Of a DNA stretch of 24,958 nucleotides, positions 16,535 to 23,083 are shown one piece after another; the stretch's first letter is position 1; each line of letters begins with the position of its first letter. The notes below the pieces were generated by a model, which was given only the letters and a program-made list of their open reading frames with translations, was not told the origin of the DNA and did no database searches. Source of the stretch: an uncultured Eubacteriales bacterium (lineage in GTDB: Bacteria; Bacillota; Clostridia; Christensenellales; Borkfalkiaceae); NCBI GenBank assembly GCA_905210545.1, contig CAJLXC010000019.1, forward strand, positions 1-24,958, read 5' to 3'. The translations under genes and the position numbers were made by a program.

Positions 16535-16984
16535 ATGGCAAACGATATTGAAAAAACCGTTAAAAGAACGGTAAAAAAAGACGTAAAGAAAACCGTTAAG
16601 AAAAATAAAGGCGGCGCGATAGCCGTTCTGCTTGCGTTTATCGTTTTTGCGGCGGCGGGATTTCTGACCGCTATGCTGATGACCAAAAACGACGGACTTG
16701 TCTTAAACGACGCGAATAAAACCGCAGAGCTTAAAATCGGCGAGGTTTATACCGAACAAAACGCAAGATTCACGCTTTGGGGAAAAGACGCTTCCGACCT
16801 CGTTAAAATAGAAATTTTCGACGAAGACGGCGAAAAAGCGGAAAAAGTGGATACTTCCGCGGCGGGCGAATATTTCGTGGTGTACAGCATAAATACCGAA
16901 GCGGCGAGCGGGTTTTTAGATAAGCTCGTTATCGGGAAGTATAAAAAGTATAAGCAAGTAAGACAAATAACCGTTGCGGAATAA
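16535..16984 (+). CDS. small membrane-anchored protein of unknown function
   Basis: I do not recognise this 149-residue protein. It opens with a highly basic stretch rich in TVKK repeats (residues 7-24), followed by one transmembrane helix (about 29-49) and a roughly 100-residue domain predicted outside the cell. That domain is beta-rich with alternating charged segments, perhaps immunoglobulin- or Big-like (KIEIFDEDGEKAEKVDTSAAGEYFVVYSI), though this is only an impression. The ATG has an AAAAGGAG site. It lies 11 bp after ddh and 19 bp before the anchored metallo-beta-lactamase-fold gene. The shared membrane anchoring and tight spacing suggest the two products work together at the cell surface. 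Confidence 0.7.
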   Translation: MANDIEKTVKRTVKKDVKKTVKKNKGGAIAVLLAFIVFAAAGFLTAMLMTKNDGLVLNDANKTAELKIGEVYTEQNARFTLWGKDASDLVKIEIFDEDGEKAEKVDTSAAGEYFVVYSINTEAASGFLDKLVIGKYKKYKQVRQITVAE

Positions 16985-17003
16985 ACGAAAGGAGAGAAAT
17001 AAA

Positions 17004-18101
17004 ATGGCAAAAGCAAAAAAATTAAGCAAAGGTTTTATAGTTTTTCTCGCGATATTGTTTTCCGCGATAGGTTTTGCGGCGGGATTTTTCGGTTACGGCG
17101 TTTACGGCGAAATCAATCCCGAAAAGGGCGACGTTTATTATTCCGGCGGCTTGTCTATTCATTTTCCGGAACTCGGCAACTATAAAACGGGAGATTGTAC
17201 GCTTATTAAAAAAGGTTCTACCGAAATATTGATTGATGCGGGGGCTTCCACCGATAATATCGATACGGTAGACGAATATATAAAGAAATATTGCGAAGAC
17301 GGAATCCTCGAATACGTTGTAGTAACCCACGCACACGAAGACCACTACGCGGGTTTTACGACTGAAAACAGCCTTTTTAACAGATATAAAATAGGCGTTA
17401 TTATAGAATTCGCGCAGATTACCGAGGGTAAAGCGGAGCAGAAAATGTATAAAAACTACGTAAGAGAACGCAACGAAGCCGTAGAAGCGGGTGCAAAATG
17501 TTATACCGCGAAAGAAGTTCGCGAACAAAACAACTACGTTTTCGATTTGGGCGGCGGAACGACGTTTACCGTTCTCGACAGCTATTACTATTATAACGTT
17601 TCCAAAACGGAAAACGACCACTCGGTATGCACGCTTTTAACGCAAGGCGACAGTAATTTCCTTTTTACGGGCGACCTTGAAAAGAAAGGAGAAGAAAAGC
17701 TCGTCGAACTGAACTCTTTGCCGCAGGTGGAATTATATAAGGCAGGGCATCACGGTTCTAAAACCTCTTCAAACGAAAAACTGCTCGAAGTTATAAAACC
17801 CAAACGCGTTTGCGTTTGTTGTTGCGCGGGAACTTCGGAATATACCGACGTTAAAAACAATCAGTTCCCCACACAGGATTTTATAAACAGAATCGCGCCT
17901 TATACGGATAAGGTTTATATAACTTCTATGGTAGACGACGACGCGAAAAAAACTTATAAAAGTATGAACGGAAGCATAGTGGTAAGCATAAAGAGGGTCG
18001 GAATCGTAGTCGAGTGTTCAAACAACAACACCGTTCTGAAAGATACGGAATGGTTCAAAAACAACAGAGAATGTCCCGACGCCTGGAAGTCCGCCGCGTG
18101 A
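17004..18101 (+). CDS. membrane-anchored metallo-beta-lactamase-fold hydrolase (ComEC C-terminal-like)
   Basis: The 365-residue protein has a basic N-terminus and one hydrophobic helix (about residues 8-30), so the rest should be extracytoplasmic. The hydrolase domain has the metal-binding motif THAHEDH (108-114), a FTGDLE motif and GHHGSKTSS, as in the C-terminal hydrolase domain of ComEC and related secreted enzymes. That suggests a nuclease or phosphodiesterase-like role, not a beta-lactamase. A cysteine-rich VCVCCCAG segment lies late in the domain. The ATG at 17004 has an AAAGGAGAG site; an earlier in-frame ATG overlaps the previous gene and lacks one. Its stop overlaps the GTG start of the glycosylase gene by 4 bp. 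Confidence 0.85.
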   Translation: MAKAKKLSKGFIVFLAILFSAIGFAAGFFGYGVYGEINPEKGDVYYSGGLSIHFPELGNYKTGDCTLIKKGSTEILIDAGASTDNIDTVDEYIKKYCEDGILEYVVVTHAHEDHYAGFTTENSLFNRYKIGVIIEFAQITEGKAEQKMYKNYVRERNEAVEAGAKCYTAKEVREQNNYVFDLGGGTTFTVLDSYYYYNVSKTENDHSVCTLLTQGDSNFLFTGDLEKKGEEKLVELNSLPQVELYKAGHHGSKTSSNEKLLEVIKPKRVCVCCCAGTSEYTDVKNNQFPTQDFINRIAPYTDKVYITSMVDDDAKKTYKSMNGSIVVSIKRVGIVVECSNNNTVLKDTEWFKNNRECPDAWKSAA

Positions 18102-18595
18102 ACGGCGTGTGGCACTGCGGGTTTAAGCCCGTCATAAACGAAGACAGCGTAATATTGATTTTAGGAAGTTTTCCCTCGGTAAAATCGAGGGAAAACGGTT
18201 TTTATTACGGAAATCCGCAAAACAGATTCTGGAAAACGCTTTCTAAAGCCTTAAAAAAGGATATTCCGAGCGATACGGAAGGTAAAAAAACTTTTCTTTA
18301 CGCCAACGGAATCGCTTTGTGGGACGTTTACGAACATACTTCCATAAAAGGCAGCGCGGACGCCGATATAAACGAATCTACGGGAAAGACGGGCAACGTC
18401 AGGGAATTAGCGAAAAAGTTTTCTAACGTTAAAGCTGCCCTCTGCAACGGAAAAAAGGCTTTTACGGTGGCGAGCAGAGAGCTTGACGGGGTTATTCCGT
18501 GCGTGTGTCTTTCTTCTACAAGCTCGGCTAATCCGAGATTCGACGAAAAGGAATGGATAGAGGTTTTAAGGAAATTTTTACAAATTAAAGAATAA
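18098..18595 (+). CDS. DNA-deoxyinosine (hypoxanthine) glycosylase, UDG superfamily
   Basis: This enzyme is expected to excise hypoxanthine formed by adenine deamination in DNA. The 165-residue protein carries ILGSFPSVKSR, FYYGNPQNRFW, NGIALWDVYEH with KGSADADI, and the late SSTSSANPRF, a motif set typical of the deoxyinosine glycosylase family (TIGR04274-like) in the UDG superfamily. I choose GTG at 18098, which overlaps the preceding stop as GTGA and has a GGAAG site about 9 nt upstream. It gives a family-like N-terminus. An in-frame ATG at 18071 would add nine residues but has no ribosome binding site. The preceding gene is a surface hydrolase, so the pairing may be only transcriptional. 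Confidence 0.85.
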   Translation: MNGVWHCGFKPVINEDSVILILGSFPSVKSRENGFYYGNPQNRFWKTLSKALKKDIPSDTEGKKTFLYANGIALWDVYEHTSIKGSADADINESTGKTGNVRELAKKFSNVKAALCNGKKAFTVASRELDGVIPCVCLSSTSSANPRFDEKEWIEVLRKFLQIKE

Positions 18596-18618
18596 TTATC
18601 CGAATGCTATTCATAATA
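18590..18618 (+). promoter_or_regulatory. sigma-G-like promoter of spoVT
   Basis: GAATA (18590-18594) and CATAATA (18612-18618) are 17 bases apart, close to the forespore sigma-G pattern TGAATA-N17/18-CATACTA. The start near 18625 would give a short leader ahead of the GGAGG site. In B. subtilis spoVT is sigma-G-dependent, which fits. The -35 part overlaps the end of the glycosylase gene. Confidence 0.45.
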
Positions 18619-18637
18619 ACCGTAAACGGAGGATTAT

Positions 18638-19180
18638 ATGCAGGATACCGGAATGGTCAGAAGAATAGACGAACTCGGAAGAGTGGTTATTCCCAAAGAA
18701 ATAAGAAAAACGTTAAGGATAAAAGAAGGCGATCCGCTTGAAATTTACACAGATAAAGAAGAACTCGTTTTAAGAAAATATTCGCCTATCGCGTCGCTCG
18801 GAGATTTTTCTTCTTCCGTGGCGGAAGGCGTAGAAAAGATTACGGAAAAATCGTGTATCATAACCGATACGGATAAAGTCGTTTTCGTGACGGGCAAGGA
18901 TAAAGGGTTAGAGGGCAAAACTCTTTCCGATAAAATGAACGCCATAATGAAAGAGCGCAAAAGCGTGCTTATCGCTTCCGGCGAGGGCGCGGAACCCGTC
19001 TGCGTTACCGAGTCCGACAAGGGTGCGGAAAATCAGATTATAGTGCCTATCGTTTCCGGCGGAGATTGTTACGGAACGGTCGTGGTTTTCGATAACGACA
19101 AAACCAAAAGATTTAATTCCGGCGACGTTAAATTCGCAAGACTTTGCGCTTTCGTTCTTTCAAAACAATTTGAAAATTAA
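18638..19180 (+). CDS. spoVT: SpoVT-type AbrB/GAF transcriptional regulator
   Basis: SpoVT is a forespore DNA-binding protein that tunes sigma-G-dependent genes during spore maturation. The 180 residues comprise an N-terminal swapped-hairpin AbrB domain (about 1-50, with MVRRIDELGRVVIPKEIRK) and a C-terminal GAF-like domain (about 55-178), the layout and length of B. subtilis SpoVT. Its start has a strong GGAGG site. A sigma-G-like promoter precedes it and an intrinsic terminator with a TTCG loop follows immediately, so it can be a monocistronic sporulation gene. Readthrough from ddh and its followers is also possible. Confidence 0.9.
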   Translation: MQDTGMVRRIDELGRVVIPKEIRKTLRIKEGDPLEIYTDKEELVLRKYSPIASLGDFSSSVAEGVEKITEKSCIITDTDKVVFVTGKDKGLEGKTLSDKMNAIMKERKSVLIASGEGAEPVCVTESDKGAENQIIVPIVSGGDCYGTVVVFDNDKTKRFNSGDVKFARLCAFVLSKQFEN

Positions 19181-19184
19181 AACG

Positions 19185-19213
19185 AAAAAAGCCGAATTCG
19201 TTCGGCTTTTTTT
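19185..19213 (+). terminator. terminator of spoVT
   Basis: Stem 19185-19196 with 19201-19212 (12 bp, core GCCGAA/TTCGGC) is closed by a TTCG tetraloop and flanked by an A-tract and a T-tract, 4 bp after the spoVT stop. Confidence 0.9.
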
Positions 19214-19236
19214 ATTAACCCCGCGCGGCTACATAT

Positions 19237-20607
19237 ATGCGAAAAGATAATAAAAAAATCGTGTCGGGCGCGGCTGTTCTCGGCGCGGGCGCGTTTCTCG
19301 CAAAGGCGATAGGCGCGATATACAGAGTTCCGCTCACCGCGCTTATAGGGAGCGACGGGCTTGGACTTTATCAGATGGTTTTTCCCGTTTACGTAGTGCT
19401 TCTCGAACTGTCGGGCGCGGGCGTTCCAAACGCGCTTTCTAAAATAATCGCGGGCGAAAAAGAGACTCCTTTCGCCGCAAGATCGTATTTAAAAACGGCG
19501 TTGAAATTTTTCGCCGCGCTCGGGCTTATCGCGTCGGTTTTAATGGCAGCTTTCGCAAAACCGTTTTCGGCTTTGCAGGGGGACGGGAGAGCTTCGTTTT
19601 CTTACGTCGCGTTGGCTCCGTCCGTGTTTTTCGTGTGTCTTATATCGTGCTTCAGAGGGTATTTTCAGGGGCAGATGAAAATGTCGCCCACCGCTTTTTC
19701 GCAAGTGGCGGAGCAGGTCGTAAAACTTATATGCGGACTGACGTTTTCTTACCTGTTTATGCCTGACGTAACGCTTGCGGCGGCAGGCGCGGCGTTTGCG
19801 GTAACGTTGTCGGAAGCCGCCGCTTTTTCAGGACTTCTCGTGTGTTATAAAAAATCCGTCAAAAACGAATTGCCTGATTTTAAGTACGACAAAAAAAGGT
19901 TCAGACCGGAGCTTAAAACGGTTATAAGATACGTCGTTCCGATAACTTTAGTCGGTATCGTTCTGCCGCTTTCTCAGGTCGCGGACAGCTTTATGATAAT
20001 AAATTTTTTATCCGTTTACAGCGAAAATCCGACCGCGCTTTTCGGTCTGTTTTCAGGCGTTGCGATGACTATAATAAACCTTCCCGTTTCGGTTTGTTAC
20101 GGTATCGCGGCGATCGCCGTGCCTTCGGTTTCTGGGGCGAAAGAAGAGAGCGAAAAACGAAAAAACTCGGCGCGTTGTATCTCTCTCACGCTTGCCGTTT
20201 CCGTTCCCGCGGCGATACTTTGTTATGCGTTCGCTCCGCTCGCGTTGAAAATTTTATTCGGCAGATTATCGGAGGGCGATCGCGCCGTCGCCGCGGAGCT
20301 TATCAGAATGCTTTCCGTAACGGTCGTTCTTGCTTCGCTTTTACAGACCTGCAACGCTATTCTTATAGGAAAGGGAAAGCTTTATCTTCCCGCCGTCGGC
20401 GTGACTGCAGGCGTTGCGGCGAAAATTGTTCTCACGGCAATTCTCGTAAGAAACCCGCAAATAAATATTTACGGCGGCGCGGTTGCGTTAATCGCTTGCT
20501 ATTTCGTTGCGGATTTGATAAACTTGATAGCAGTGTTCGCGCAAGGGCGCATTAAGGAGAGTTATGAAAATAAAACCGCTCGCGTCGGGGAAATCGATTG
20601 CAGATAA
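19237..20607 (+). CDS. spoVB: SpoVB-like polysaccharide/lipid flippase (MOP superfamily)
   Basis: This is a multidrug/oligosaccharidyl-lipid/polysaccharide family membrane protein, probably flipping a lipid-linked cell-wall precursor during cortex or envelope synthesis. The 456 residues hold about 12-14 hydrophobic segments. The N-terminus (GAFLAKAIGAIYRVPLTALI followed by GLYQMVFP) is characteristic of SpoVB and its relatives. B. subtilis SpoVB is about 60 residues longer. The start ATG has no Shine-Dalgarno sequence and lies only 24 nt beyond the spoVT terminator. A GTG at 19261 is an alternative but is no better. The 3' end overlaps the dus gene by 44 bp. SpoVB, a close paralogue, or a MurJ-type flippase cannot be separated by eye. 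Confidence 0.82.
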   Translation: MRKDNKKIVSGAAVLGAGAFLAKAIGAIYRVPLTALIGSDGLGLYQMVFPVYVVLLELSGAGVPNALSKIIAGEKETPFAARSYLKTALKFFAALGLIASVLMAAFAKPFSALQGDGRASFSYVALAPSVFFVCLISCFRGYFQGQMKMSPTAFSQVAEQVVKLICGLTFSYLFMPDVTLAAAGAAFAVTLSEAAAFSGLLVCYKKSVKNELPDFKYDKKRFRPELKTVIRYVVPITLVGIVLPLSQVADSFMIINFLSVYSENPTALFGLFSGVAMTIINLPVSVCYGIAAIAVPSVSGAKEESEKRKNSARCISLTLAVSVPAAILCYAFAPLALKILFGRLSEGDRAVAAELIRMLSVTVVLASLLQTCNAILIGKGKLYLPAVGVTAGVAAKIVLTAILVRNPQINIYGGAVALIACYFVADLINLIAVFAQGRIKESYENKTARVGEIDCR

Positions 20608-21532
20608 CAACGTTTTTATCGCGCCTATGGCGGGTTATACCGATCACGCCGTAAGAAGTCTTTTGATAAAGCTCGGCGCGGGGCTTACTTTTACCGAGCT
20701 CGTCAGCGCGAAAGGTCTTTTTTACGGCGCGAAAGGAACTAAAGAGCTTTTATATGCGGGCGAGGATAATTCCGATAAGGCTTTTGCGAAAGAAGAGCTT
20801 AAAAAGACCGCGGCGCAGATTTTCGGGGCAGATCCGTATTATATGCGTTGCGCCTGCGAAAGCGAGGATTTGAAAAAGTTCGATATCGTCGATATAAATA
20901 TGGGCTGTCCCGTGCCTAAGGTTTATAAAAACGGAGAAGGCAGCGCGCTGCTTAACGATATAAAACGCGCCGGCGAGATCGTTAAAGAGTGCGTTAAAAG
21001 CGGCAAAATCATAACCGTTAAAATAAGAACGGGGATAGTCCGCGGCGACGACGTGGCGGCGGAATTTGCAAAAATGGCAGAAGACTGCGGCGCGAGGCTG
21101 GTTACCGTTCACGGCAGGGTAAGAGAAGCTTATTATTCGGGAGAACCCGATTACGAAGCGATACGTCGGGCAAAAAATTCCGTCGGTATTCCCGTTATCG
21201 CAAACGGCGGTATTTTCACGGAGAAAGACGCGGAGGAAACGATTGAAAGAACGGGCGCGGACGGCGTTATGCTCGCGCGCGGAGCGATTGCCGATCCGTT
21301 TCTCGTTGCAAAGCTCACGGGAACGCCTTACGATATTACGCTTAAAGATTTCGTTATCGCGCAGCTTTCCGAAATGCTTAATAGATACGGAGATAAACGC
21401 GCGACTGCGGAATTCCGTAAATTCGTGCCGTATTACATAAAAGGCGGTGAAAACGCCAAAGCGGAGCGCGTCGCTCTGATGAAGTGCGAGTCCGTAAAAG
21501 AAACGGCGTCGCTGATAGAGAGATTTCTTTAA
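20564..21532 (+). CDS. dus: tRNA-dihydrouridine synthase
   Basis: This FMN-dependent enzyme reduces uridine to dihydrouridine in tRNA D-loops. The 322-residue TIM-barrel protein shows APMAGYTDHAVRSL (residues 20-33), the NMGCPVPK motif with catalytic Cys115, VKIRTG, HGR and PVIANGGI for FMN phosphate binding, then ADGVMLARGAIADPF. A C-terminal helical domain follows. The ATG has a strong AAGGAG site inside the end of the spoVB-like gene, so the 44-bp overlap is real and the two are co-transcribed. The Dus subtype cannot be assigned by eye. Confidence 0.94.
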   Translation: MKIKPLASGKSIADNNVFIAPMAGYTDHAVRSLLIKLGAGLTFTELVSAKGLFYGAKGTKELLYAGEDNSDKAFAKEELKKTAAQIFGADPYYMRCACESEDLKKFDIVDINMGCPVPKVYKNGEGSALLNDIKRAGEIVKECVKSGKIITVKIRTGIVRGDDVAAEFAKMAEDCGARLVTVHGRVREAYYSGEPDYEAIRRAKNSVGIPVIANGGIFTEKDAEETIERTGADGVMLARGAIADPFLVAKLTGTPYDITLKDFVIAQLSEMLNRYGDKRATAEFRKFVPYYIKGGENAKAERVALMKCESVKETASLIERFL

Positions 21533-21595
21533 AACTTTAACAATTCGCGCCGTCCGGAAAATAAAATAATAAAGAAAGATTTTTCGGAGAGTGCT

Positions 21596-22282
21596 ATGGA
21601 GATTTGTTTCGTTACCTGCGACAGCGTTAATACCGTCTGGCAGGAAAAACTCGGCTCGGTCGCAAAAAGCGATTTGTTGGTGTTCGGTTTTAACGGACTC
21701 GGGCTTGTAAGTTATAAAAAAGAGCTCGGCGGCGAAACGGAATATTTTCAGGATATAGCAAGGCTGTCAAGGCAGTTGTCTTCGGTTATAATATGCGGTT
21801 GCGATACCGATACTTACGGGGTTTTCAGGCATTCCGCCGTAATCGCGGATAAAGGCAAAATCGTCGGCGTTTCCGATATGGTTCACGCCATAGACGAAAC
21901 CGAATACGCCGCCGGCGGAAGTTACAGGGTGTACGATACTTCCGCGGGAAAAATAGGAATAATCGTGTCGGAAGACCTTTATTTTTTCGAGTCGACAAAA
22001 GTTCTCGCCTCCTGCGACGCGGACGTTATCGTTTGTCTTTTTAAAACTCTCGACGGTTCTATGCCGCAGATAATGCTTAGGGCTGCCGCTTTCGCAAACG
22101 GCGTGGTGATGGCGTTATGCGCGGAAAAATACGCGGCGGTTGCCGATATAAAGGGCAATATAATGGCGTCGGGCGGCAACGGATTTTTAAAATGTTCGGT
22201 AGAGCCGGAACGGGATTATCACCTCGTCAGCTCGCGGCGGCGCGGACTTTTCAGAGAAAACAAGGGCGGTTATCGGTTTTGA
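21596..22282 (+). CDS. nitrilase-superfamily protein lacking the catalytic triad
   Basis: The 228-residue protein follows the carbon-nitrogen hydrolase (nitrilase) fold along its length: an opening strand, SDLLVFGFNG where the FPE block lies, DKGKIVGVSDMVH at the lysine block, GKIGIIVSEDLYFFES at the cysteine block, then RAAAFANGVVMALC and GNIMASG. The Glu-Lys-Cys triad appears to be Phe32, Met95 and Ser125, so amidase activity is not expected. It is slightly shorter than usual. The ATG has a GGAGAG site, 63 bp after dus. It may be a binding or regulatory pseudoenzyme. Neighbours (tRNA modification genes) do not reveal a ligand. The fold call is fairly sure; the role is unknown. Confidence 0.75.
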   Translation: MEICFVTCDSVNTVWQEKLGSVAKSDLLVFGFNGLGLVSYKKELGGETEYFQDIARLSRQLSSVIICGCDTDTYGVFRHSAVIADKGKIVGVSDMVHAIDETEYAAGGSYRVYDTSAGKIGIIVSEDLYFFESTKVLASCDADVIVCLFKTLDGSMPQIMLRAAAFANGVVMALCAEKYAAVADIKGNIMASGGNGFLKCSVEPERDYHLVSSRRRGLFRENKGGYRF

Positions 22283-22303
22283 CGGTATAACCGTCCGCAA
22301 AAG

Positions 22304-22330
22304 AAAAAACGGGCAGTTTACTGCCTTTTT
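22304..22330 (+). terminator. weak intrinsic terminator before trmL
   Basis: GGCAG (22312-22316) and CTGCC (22321-22325) pair around TTTA, preceded by an A-tract and followed by five T. The stem is short. The trmL ribosome binding site follows within 8 bases, so it is either a partial terminator or a local regulatory hairpin. Confidence 0.5.
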
Positions 22331-22341
22331 ATAGGTGGATT

Positions 22342-22833
22342 ATGTTAAACATAGTGTTGGTTGAACCGGAAATTCCGCAGAATGCGGGCAATATCGCAAG
22401 GACCTGCGCCGTAACGGGCAGCAGGCTTCATCTCGTAAGACCGCTCGGTTTCGAGGTGTCGGACAAGTATCTTAAAAGGGCGGGGCTCGATTACTGGAAG
22501 TTCGTTGACGTTTCTTATTACGACAGTATAGAAGAAGTAATGGAAAAATTTTACGACGGCGATAATTTTTATTTTTTCTCTACCAAAGCGAAAACGATTC
22601 ATTCCGACGCGAAATATAAAGACGGAGATTTTCTCGTGTTCGGCAAAGAAACGAAAGGCTTGCCGGAAGAGCTTCTTTCAAAGCATTACGGCGAATGCGT
22701 AAGGCTTCCTATGATGGAAGAAACGCGTTCGCTCAATTTGTCAAATTCCGTCTGCGCAGGCGTATACGAAGCGTTAAGACAAATGGGGTATCCCGGAATG
22801 AAAACGGAAGGCGAAATCCCCGCGAAAAAATAA
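22342..22833 (+). CDS. trmL: tRNA (cytidine(34)-2'-O)-methyltransferase
   Basis: This SPOUT-class methyltransferase modifies the wobble base of tRNA-Leu isoacceptors using S-adenosylmethionine. The 163-residue protein has the TrmL layout: an N-terminal LVEPEIPQNAGNIARTC motif (residues 6-22) and the C-terminal deep-knot elements LVFGKETKGLP and MMEETRSLNLSNSV. The ATG has an AGGTGG site, 59 bp after the nitrilase-fold gene. It continues the tRNA-modification theme of the nearby dus gene. Confidence 0.95.
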   Translation: MLNIVLVEPEIPQNAGNIARTCAVTGSRLHLVRPLGFEVSDKYLKRAGLDYWKFVDVSYYDSIEEVMEKFYDGDNFYFFSTKAKTIHSDAKYKDGDFLVFGKETKGLPEELLSKHYGECVRLPMMEETRSLNLSNSVCAGVYEALRQMGYPGMKTEGEIPAKK

Positions 22834-22852
22834 TTTTGCTTAAAAAGTCTGA

Positions 22853-22876
22853 CCGGAAAGTCGACTTTCGGGCTTT
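22853..22876 (+). terminator. hairpin downstream of trmL, possible terminator
   Basis: A perfect 14-base palindrome GAAAGTCGACTTTC (22856-22869) extends to an 8-bp hairpin with one G-G mismatch (22853-22872). The following CTTTAAAT is only a weak U-tract, so termination is uncertain. Confidence 0.35.
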
Positions 22877-22959
22877 AAATATGCGGTCGCGTGAAAAAGT
22901 TACGGTCGGGCAATACGGTATTTTCCCGAATTAAATATCCGTTTTCGGTATAAAAACGT

Positions 22960-22989
22960 TTGACGGACGCGCGGTTAAAATTGTATAAT
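22960..22989 (+). promoter_or_regulatory. sigma-A-type promoter of the Na/Pi cotransporter gene
   Basis: TTGACG (22960-22965) and TATAAT (22984-22989) are 18 bases apart. The start near 22996 gives a leader of about 88 nt that begins with a strong hairpin. Confidence 0.65.
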
Positions 22990-22997
22990 CAAAATAA

Positions 22998-23041
22998 CGG
23001 GCTTTGCCGTCCGCGCTTTTCGTAAACGGCAAAATCGCCCG
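22998..23041 (+). promoter_or_regulatory. structured 5' leader hairpin upstream of the Na/Pi cotransporter gene
   Basis: CGGGC-TTTGCCGT (22998-23010) pairs with ACGGCAAA and GCCCG (23026-23033, 23037-23041), giving 13 bp with a 3-base bulge around a 15-base loop. It lies at the predicted 5' end of the transcript, with five T at 23047-23051. It could be a 5' stabiliser or an attenuator. It matches no RNA family I recognise. Confidence 0.4.
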
Positions 23042-23083
23042 ATTCGTTTTTACGATCTGATATCTTTATATAAGGAACGCACG

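Noticed and set aside
19232..19239. Sigma-E-like -10 (CATATAT) for the spoVB-like gene
   Set aside because: It overlaps the start codon and no suitable -35 element is found 14-15 bases upstream, where the spoVT terminator lies.
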